Part shown: positions 5,946 through 7,925 of the stretch, piece after piece
Layout of the letters: every line of letters starts with the position of its first letter
Numbering within the stretch: the stretch's first letter is position 1
Source of the DNA: Pseudomonadota bacterium
GTDB taxonomy: Bacteria; Pseudomonadota; Alphaproteobacteria; Caulobacterales; Caulobacteraceae
Reading direction: 5' to 3'
Length of the DNA: 7,925 nucleotides
Assembly: GCA_023409795.1 (NCBI GenBank)
Contig: JAEYQX010000022.1
Span: forward strand, 1-7,925
The notes under the pieces: model-generated
What the model was told of the DNA's origin: nothing
The model's database searches: none
What the model saw: the letters and a program-made list of their open reading frames with translations, nothing else
Translations under genes and position numbers: made by a program

Positions 5946-7598
5946 ATGTCCTTTTTCCTGACGCGCCGCGGTGCGCTGATCTCGTCTGCAGCCCTGGCCG
6001 GCAGCATGGCCATACCGGGGCTGGCCCTGGCCCAGGTGCGGCCCGACACCCGCACTGATGACGAGATCGCCGCCGCCGCCGAGGCCTGGGTGAAGAAGTG
6101 CCTGGAAGCCTGGCCGGACCAGCCAGCGCTGGGCCTGGCCCTGGTGCGCGATGGCAAGACGGTCCTGACCAGGGGCTATGGCGAGCGTCGCCGGGGCAAG
6201 GGCGAGGCCGTGGACGAGCACACCCTGTTCGCCATCGCCTCCAACTCCAAGAACGTGACCGCCGCCTGCCTGGCCATCCTGGTCGACGAGGGCAAGGTGA
6301 AGTGGGATGAGCCGATCAGGACCTACCTGCCCGGCTTTACCCTGTCCGACCCCTTCGTGGCCGAGAAGATCACCGTGCGCGATACCCTGAGCCACCGCGC
6401 CGGCTTTGGCCTGGGGGCGGGGGACCTGCTGTTCTGGCCGAACAGCGATAGGTCAAGGGCCGATGTGCTGCGCCAGGCCGCCTTTGTGCCAATCGAGGAC
6501 GGCTTCCGCACCAACTACCACTACTGCAACCTGATGTTCGTGGTGGCCGGCGCGGTGATCGAGGCGGTGTCCGGCCTGTCGTGGGAAGCCTTTGTCCAGA
6601 CCCGCATCCTGGACCGCGTGGGCATGAGCGAAAGCGTGCCCCTGGCCCGGCTGGCCGATCCGGCGAAATCCGCCCTGCCCCACGGCCGCATCGGGCCGCC
6701 GCTGCGCTACCAGGGCGAGATGGTCCAGATCGCCGATTCCATCGCCGAGGTCTGGAACTGGGACAATGCGGCCGCCGCCGGTGGCATCTGCGCCAGCGCA
6801 CACGACTGGGCCAAGTGGATCGCGGTGCGGCTGAACGACGGCCTGCTGCCGGACGGCACACGGCTGTATTCCGAGAATGCTTCACGTGAAATGTTCAAGC
6901 CGAACATCATCATAAGCGGCTCCAATGGCCCGACGGCCGAACTGCCCAACCGGGCCGTGGCCTCGACCTATGCCATGGGCTGGCAGGTCCAGGACTATCG
7001 CGGCGAGCGACTGGTGACCCACGGCGGCGGCTCGCCCGGCGGCATCTCGGCCACCGTCCTGATCCCCGGCCGCAAGATCGGCTTCAGCGTCTTCACCAAT
7101 GCCGAGGAAGGCTTCCTGCTGCGCGCCCTGCGCTCGGGCCTGTCGGACATTGCCATGAACCAGGTCGACATCGACTGGATCGCGGATTCGAAGAAGCGCG
7201 AGGCGGACGGCATCGAGAAATCGCTGAAGGCGGCGGTCGAGATCGACGCCAAACAGGCGGCGGGTGCGGCCCCCTCCCTGCCGCTCAAGGCCTATGCCGG
7301 CACCTGGCGTGACCCCTGGTATGGCGACATCATCATCTCGGAACGCACCGAGGGCCGGGGCCGGGGCCGCAAGAGCGGCCTGTGGGTCAACTTCAGCCAT
7401 ACCCCGGCGCTGAAGGGCTGGCTGGAGCCCTATGACGGCGAGACCTTCCGCACCCGTTTTGCCGACAAGCGCGAGGAAGACGCCTTCTTCACCTTCGCGA
7501 TCGAGGGCGGCCAGCCGGTGTCAGCCACGCTGAAGGGCGTCTCACCGGACATCGACTTCTCCTACGACTACCACAACCTGCGCCTGACGCGGGCCTGA
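5946..7598 (+). CDS. Secreted serine hydrolase (beta-lactamase fold) with DUF3471-like C-terminal domain
   Basis: This 550-residue protein belongs to the serine beta-lactamase-like family (class C, EstB esterases, D-aminopeptidases). A signal peptide at 1-30 has twin arginines (TRRGAL, 6-11), a hydrophobic stretch and a cleavage-like ALA-Q at 27-30, which suggests Tat export to the periplasm. Catalytic motifs are SNSK (Ser99 nucleophile, Lys102), YCN (193-195) and HGG (359-361), the last equivalent to KTG/HTG. All are intact. The C-terminal part from about 446 (PLKAYAGTWRDPWYGD) resembles DUF3471, a lipocalin-like accessory domain. The ATG at 5946 has GGAG (5935-5938) 7 nt upstream and starts the signal peptide, so the much longer upstream open frame, antisense-like over lysE, is not coding. 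The substrate is unknown: peptidoglycan peptide, D-amino-acid peptide or ester are all possible. It is the last plus-strand gene and ends 2 nt before the tandem hairpin array. Confidence 0.92.
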   Translation: MSFFLTRRGALISSAALAGSMAIPGLALAQVRPDTRTDDEIAAAAEAWVKKCLEAWPDQPALGLALVRDGKTVLTRGYGERRRGKGEAVDEHTLFAIASNSKNVTAACLAILVDEGKVKWDEPIRTYLPGFTLSDPFVAEKITVRDTLSHRAGFGLGAGDLLFWPNSDRSRADVLRQAAFVPIEDGFRTNYHYCNLMFVVAGAVIEAVSGLSWEAFVQTRILDRVGMSESVPLARLADPAKSALPHGRIGPPLRYQGEMVQIADSIAEVWNWDNAAAAGGICASAHDWAKWIAVRLNDGLLPDGTRLYSENASREMFKPNIIISGSNGPTAELPNRAVASTYAMGWQVQDYRGERLVTHGGGSPGGISATVLIPGRKIGFSVFTNAEEGFLLRALRSGLSDIAMNQVDIDWIADSKKREADGIEKSLKAAVEIDAKQAAGAAPSLPLKAYAGTWRDPWYGDIIISERTEGRGRGRKSGLWVNFSHTPALKGWLEPYDGETFRTRFADKREEDAFFTFAIEGGQPVSATLKGVSPDIDFSYDYHNLRLTRA

Positions 7599-7631
7599 GG
7601 CCGTTCGGGCCCCTCCACCACTGCTGGTCCC

Positions 7632-7689
7632 CCTCCCCACCCCGTGGGGAGGAAAGGCGTTTTCCTCCCTGTGCGGAGCCATGGGGAGG
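7632..7689. other. Nested palindromes of repeat unit 1
   Basis: Segment A is CCTCCCCAC (7632-7640), B is GTGGGGAGGAAA (7644-7655), C is TTTCCTCCC (7661-7669) and D is GGGGAGG (7683-7689). A pairs with the start of B (9 bp, loop CCC). GGGAGGAAA of B pairs with C (9 bp, loop GGCGT). C pairs with D (6 bp), and A with D (8 bp counting T7682). Two folds exclude each other: A:B plus C:D, or A:D enclosing B:C. Confidence 0.7.
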
Positions 7690-7763
7690 TGGCAGGGGGC
7701 GACCGCGGCCTGACGGAGGGACATGGGGTGACCGTTCTGGCCCCTCCACTACTTCGTGGTCCC

Positions 7764-7822
7764 CCTCCCCACCCCGTGGGGAGGAAACGACTTTTCCTCC
7801 CTGTGGCGCAGCCATGGGGAGG
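7764..7822. other. Nested palindromes of repeat unit 2
   Basis: The same four segments recur: A at 7764-7772, B at 7776-7787, C at 7793-7801 and D at 7816-7822. All arms are identical to unit 1. The B:C loop differs (CGACT at 7788-7792 instead of GGCGT), and the C-D linker gains a base, giving TGGC-GCA-GCCA as a small extra hairpin. Confidence 0.7.
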
Positions 7823-7925
7823 TGGCAGGGGGCGACAGCGGCCTGACGTAGGGGCATGGGGTGACGGGCCTGCCCCCTCCACCATTTCGTGGTCCCCCTC
7901 CCCACCCCGTGGGGAGGAAACGACT

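Larger units (their letters stand above)
7601..7925. repeat. Tandem array of about 132-bp hairpin-rich units
   Basis: Unit 1 is 7601-7731 (131 bp), unit 2 is 7732-7864 (133 bp), and unit 3 is 7865-7925, cut by the window edge. By hand alignment, units 1 and 2 differ at about 14 of 133 columns including two gaps. Units 2 and 3 are identical from 7891 to the edge. Each unit starts with CCCCTCC and a small ACCA...TGGT hairpin, then has four alternately complementary segments A to D, and ends with a conserved GCGGCCTGACG...CATGGGGTGA stretch. There are no unique spacers and no supported gene here. Minus-strand frames stay open because the DNA is GC-rich, but the 131/133-bp periods do not keep frame. 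The array may also help end transcription of the serine hydrolase gene. Confidence 0.9.

Noticed and set aside
7632..7669. Intrinsic terminator of the serine hydrolase gene
   Set aside because: The stems are strong but no T-run follows directly after either hairpin, and the same stems recur in each unit. A termination role is possible but not supported enough to call.
7489..7905. Minus-strand open frames in the tandem array (138 and 105 codons)
   Set aside because: The repeated peptides appear in different frames in successive units because the periods are 131 and 133 bp. The openness comes from GC-rich repeats, with no ribosome binding site or domain.
7601..7925. CRISPR array
   Set aside because: Units are contiguous and similar along their whole length, with no unique spacers, and no cas genes are present.

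Overview
The window looks like chromosomal DNA of a high-GC alphaproteobacterium. Caulobacteraceae (Brevundimonas or Caulobacter type) is my best guess, from the GC-rich codon use, the protein flavour, a CTTG-type heat-shock promoter and the palindromic repeats. That assignment is inference, because no rRNA or other marker gene is present.

Layout. At the left (1-522) a small orphan GIY-YIG nuclease gene on the minus strand sits among palindromic repeats. A 16-bp sequence occurs in opposite orientations at its two ends, and one copy encodes the protein's C-terminus. Next is a complete, intact clpB disaggregase gene (523-3111, minus) with a good Shine-Dalgarno sequence and a sigma-32-like promoter. 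Divergent from it are three plus-strand genes: a BCCT-family betaine/choline transporter with a BetT-like cytosolic tail (3257-5161), a LysE/RhtB-family exporter (5230-5865), and a secreted serine hydrolase of the beta-lactamase/penicillin-binding fold with a C-terminal DUF3471-like domain and a Tat-like signal peptide (5946-7598). From 7601 to the right edge there is no gene. The DNA is a tandem array of a roughly 132-bp hairpin-rich unit: two full copies and one cut off by the window edge.

How the genes fit together. ClpB rescues aggregated proteins with DnaK after heat stress, and the BCCT carrier imports osmoprotectants, so the divergent pair is broadly stress-related. Nothing shows that they are co-regulated. 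The three plus-strand genes are 68 and 80 bp apart and could be co-transcribed, but lysE and the hydrolase each have their own ribosome binding site and no shared pathway is evident.

I see no convincing new multi-gene system. The least explained elements are the 3' tandem hairpin array, whose arms are identical between the two full units while differences fall in loops and linkers, and the repeat-framed GIY-YIG gene.
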